A stretch of DNA of 25,189 nt from NCBI GenBank assembly GCA_910587505.1, contig CAJULD010000042.1, positions 1-25,189 on the forward strand. Reading direction: 5' to 3'. The notes below the pieces were generated by a model. It was not told the DNA's origin, ran no database searches, and saw only the letters and a program-made list of their open reading frames with translations. Origin of the DNA: an uncultured Oscillospiraceae bacterium (GTDB lineage: Bacteria; Bacillota; Clostridia; Oscillospirales; Oscillospiraceae). Positions 23,054-25,189 of this stretch are shown here, piece by piece; the first letter of the stretch is position 1, and every line of letters begins with the position of its first letter. The position numbers were made by a program, and so were the translations under genes.

Positions 23054-23214
23054 ATGCTCAATTTTGTCACATGGGTTTGCTTTTTCGGTGACTTCCTGAC
23101 CATTTTGCGCTTCCTGTCCTGTTCTTTATCAGGCACTACCCCACGGCGCAGGGGAATTTTCCCCCCTTTGGCGGACTGCCCGTTTCCGCCGGAAGCCCTC
23201 CGGTAAAAAGAAAA

Positions 23215-23255
23215 AGCCCTTTCGTATGTGTAGTACTCCCACACACGAAAGGGCT
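23215..23255 (-). terminator. Terminator of the rpsD-rpoA-rplQ operon
   Basis: On the minus strand a near-perfect 16 bp stem (23255-23240 with 23230-23215, one mismatch) is followed by TTTTTCTTTTT. It lies 15 bases after the rplQ stop. Confidence 0.92.
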
Positions 23256-23270
23256 CTTCCTGTTGCCGGT

Positions 23271-23612
23271 TTAGACCAGCTCGATCATGGCGGTCTCCGC
23301 GGCGTCGCCCCGGCGTACGCCGGTGCGGGTAATGCGGGTATAGCCGCCGTTGCGCTCCGCATAGTTGGGCGCGATCTCCTTGAAGATCTTCTTGACTACA
23401 TCCTCGCGGGTCACAAAGGCCATGGCCTGGCGATAAGCGGCCAGGTCGCCCTTCTTGCCCAGGGTAATCATCTTCTCAGCCAGAGGCCGGATCTCCTTGC
23501 AGCGGGTGACGGTGGTCTCCATCTTCCCGTTGTCCAGGAAATCGGTCACCTGCTGACGGAGCATCGCCCTGCGCTGGTCGGTAGTCTTACCGAGCTTGCG
23601 AGTTCCAGGCAT
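23271..23612 (-). CDS. rplQ: 50S ribosomal protein L17
   Basis: This 113-residue subunit of the large ribosomal particle has the conserved family start MPGTRKLGKTTDQRRAMLRQ and the ending GDAAETAMIEL. Length is the bacterial norm. AAGGAGG lies upstream at good spacing. It follows rpoA by 43 bases on the same strand, the standard end of the alpha operon, and is followed by a strong terminator. Confidence 0.98.
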   Translation of the reverse strand: MPGTRKLGKTTDQRRAMLRQQVTDFLDNGKMETTVTRCKEIRPLAEKMITLGKKGDLAAYRQAMAFVTREDVVKKIFKEIAPNYAERNGGYTRITRTGVRRGDAAETAMIELV

Positions 23613-23655
23613 TGTAGGTTTCCTCCTTCAAAAGGCGTATCTGTCAAAAATCGTG

Positions 23656-24606
23656 TCAGTTGCTTTCTTCGTCGGCCAGGGACAGCCCCATCATGGACAG
23701 CTTGTTGATGACCTCTTCCAGGGACTTGCGGCCCAGATTGCGGACCTTCATCATCTCGTCCTCGGTCTTGCTGATGAGGTCCTCCACCGTGTTGATGCTG
23801 GCCCGCTTGAGGCAGTTGAAGCTGCGCACGCTGAGATCCAGCTCCTCGATGGTCAGCTCCAGCACCTTGTCCCGCTGGGTCTCCGCCTTCTCCACAATGG
23901 TGGAGCGGGAGCCCACCGTCTCGCTCAGGTCGGTGAACAGGGTGAAGTGATCGCAGAGGATCTTCGCGCCCAGGCTCACCGCGTCCCGGGCGGAAATCGT
24001 GGAATCCGTCCAGACCTCGATGGTCAGCTTGTCAAAGTCCGTCATGTTCCCCACGCGGGTGTTCTCCACCGTATAGTTCACCTTATACACAGGGGTGTAA
24101 ATGGAGTCCACGGGGATGACGCCAATAATGTTCTGCTGCGGCTTGTTCCGGTCGGCGGGCACATAGCCCCGGCCATGGCTGAGGGTGATCTCCATGTTCA
24201 GCGTTGCGCCGCTGCCCAGAGTGGCGATATGCAGGTCCGGATTGAGGACCTCCACTTCGCCGTCGCTCTTGATGTCCCCCGCCGTAACCTCGCAGGGCCC
24301 CACCGCTTCAATGAACACCGTCTTGACGCCCTCGCTGTGAAGCTTGGTAATCAATTGCTTGATGTTCAGCACGATTTCCGTCACATCCTCCTTGACGCCG
24401 GGGATGGTGGTAAACTCGTGCTGGACGCCGGCGATCTTGATGCTGGTGGCGGCGGTGCCGGGCAGGGACGAGAGCATAATGCGGCGCAGGGCGTTGCCAA
24501 GGGTGGTGCCATAGCCCCGCTCCAGGGGCTCTACCACATACTTGCCGTAAGAATCATCACCAGGGGTCTCGATGCACTCGATCTGGGGCTTATCAATTTC
24601 AACCAT
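23656..24606 (-). CDS. rpoA: DNA-directed RNA polymerase subunit alpha
   Basis: The 316-residue alpha subunit nucleates RNA polymerase assembly and contacts upstream promoter DNA and activators. The N-terminal domain contains the dimerisation segment GYGTTLGNALRRIMLSSLPG (31-50). The C-terminal domain (about 245-305) has the helix-hairpin-helix ending RNLGRKSLEEVINKL. Length is typical of Firmicutes. GAAGGAGGG precedes the ATG. It is co-directional with rpsD and rplQ. Confidence 0.98.
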   Translation of the reverse strand: MVEIDKPQIECIETPGDDSYGKYVVEPLERGYGTTLGNALRRIMLSSLPGTAATSIKIAGVQHEFTTIPGVKEDVTEIVLNIKQLITKLHSEGVKTVFIEAVGPCEVTAGDIKSDGEVEVLNPDLHIATLGSGATLNMEITLSHGRGYVPADRNKPQQNIIGVIPVDSIYTPVYKVNYTVENTRVGNMTDFDKLTIEVWTDSTISARDAVSLGAKILCDHFTLFTDLSETVGSRSTIVEKAETQRDKVLELTIEELDLSVRSFNCLKRASINTVEDLISKTEDEMMKVRNLGRKSLEEVINKLSMMGLSLADEESN

Positions 24607-24687
24607 CCAGTACCCTCCTTCTTCTGGCAGGCCCGGAGGACCGGGCCCGCACGAAATTCAGTTCCAATAATCGAGGGTAGACTCCCA

Positions 24688-25189
24688 TTACTTGGAGTAC
24701 AACTCGACGATGAGATGCTCCTCGATGGGCATATCATTGATATCCTCCCGGACAGGCAGACGGGACACGGTACCCTTCAGGGCGTTCTTCTCCCGCTCCA
24801 GCCACTGGGGCACCAGGACCACGGGGGCATCCTCGCCCAGCAGGCGCTTGAAAATGGCGGAAGAGCGGCTGGAATCCCGCACCTCGATCACATCGCCGGG
24901 CTTGAGCAGACAGGAGGGAATGTTGACCTTCTTGCCGTTGACGGTGAAGTGGGCGTGGCTTACCAGCTGCCGGGCCTGCCGGCGGGTGGAGGCGAAGCCC
25001 AGGCGGTACACCACGTTGTCCAGGCGGCGCTCGATGAGGACCAGAAGCTCCTCGCCGGTCTTGCCCTGGCTGCGGGCGGCCTTCTCGTAGTACATCCGGA
25101 ACTGCTTTTCCATGATGCCGTAAACGAACTTGACCTTCTGCTTCTCCTGGAGCTGGAGGGCATACTCGCTCTTCTTCTTGCGCATCTGG
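24688..25189 (-). CDS. rpsD: 30S ribosomal protein S4, 5' end cut by window edge
   Basis: The visible 167 codons are the bulk of S4, a primary 16S rRNA-binding protein and assembly initiator. QMRKKKSEYALQLQEKQKVK continues past the ATG at 25185, and Gln is encoded just before it, so the true start is outside the window with about 35-40 residues missing. The S4 RNA-binding domain is seen in RRLDNVVYRLGFASTRRQAR (about 56-75 of the visible part). It ends with ELYSK. The 81-base gap to rpoA holds a small GC hairpin. Confidence 0.97.
   Translation of the reverse strand, partial: QMRKKKSEYALQLQEKQKVKFVYGIMEKQFRMYYEKAARSQGKTGEELLVLIERRLDNVVYRLGFASTRRQARQLVSHAHFTVNGKKVNIPSCLLKPGDVIEVRDSSRSSAIFKRLLGEDAPVVLVPQWLEREKNALKGTVSRLPVREDINDMPIEEHLIVELYSK

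Noticed and set aside
22987..23244. An 85-codon minus-strand open frame running through two hairpins
   Set aside because: It starts inside the rplQ terminator and crosses a second terminator. The Lys-rich stretch comes from the A-tract of the stem. No ribosome binding site is seen.

Overview
This is a chromosomal window from what looks like a GC-rich, low-to-mid GC-phylum Firmicute. I infer class Clostridia, order Oscillospirales (the Flavonifractor, Oscillibacter, Lawsonibacter type). The grounds are the clostridial rpsD-rpoA-rplQ order, a ParE/ParC-like topoisomerase pair of an unusual clostridial type, an Lpl-type sugar ABC transporter without its own ATPase, an SLH-domain surface protein, strong AGGAGG ribosome binding sites and sigma-A promoters with 17 bp spacers. 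No 16S gene is present, so the genus is a guess.

Layout from left to right. Positions 1-3000 (minus) hold most of mfd, the transcription-repair coupling factor, cut by the left edge. Divergent from it, 3395-7903 (plus) encodes a type IIA topoisomerase pair (ParE-like B subunit, ParC-like A subunit) with unusual motif variants. A hairpin-rich intergenic block (7920-8151) follows. 8163-9513 (minus) is an ECF sigma factor with an overlapping single-span membrane protein, a likely anti-sigma factor that also has a strong internal start. 9677-10207 is a GNAT acetyltransferase and 10323-11198 a YitT-family membrane protein, each with its own promoter. 11499-15075 is a three-gene carbohydrate-type ABC uptake operon (two permeases, then a lipoprotein binding protein) that ends in a strong terminator.

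The accessory-looking part is 15394-23054. A 1465-residue SLH-anchored surface protein (minus) carries Cys/His-rich cassettes at both ends. Divergent from it is a histidine kinase with an extracellular domain, several membrane spans and a GHKL catalytic core (20138-21916). Convergent with the kinase is a LytTR response regulator (21958-22674, minus). Two near-identical 25-27 bp palindromes lie just upstream of the surface-protein ribosome binding site and upstream of the regulator promoter. This suggests that one regulatory circuit links the two-component system to the surface protein. Three abutting perfect or near-perfect palindromes also lie between the surface-protein and kinase genes. Upstream of the regulator is a short reading frame broken by what looks like a single-base deletion.

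The right end (23215-25189, minus) is the housekeeping tail of the ribosomal operon: rpsD (cut by the right edge), rpoA and rplQ, with a strong terminator. The strongest candidate for something new is the palindrome-linked kinase, regulator and surface-protein unit. The divergent topoisomerase pair comes second.
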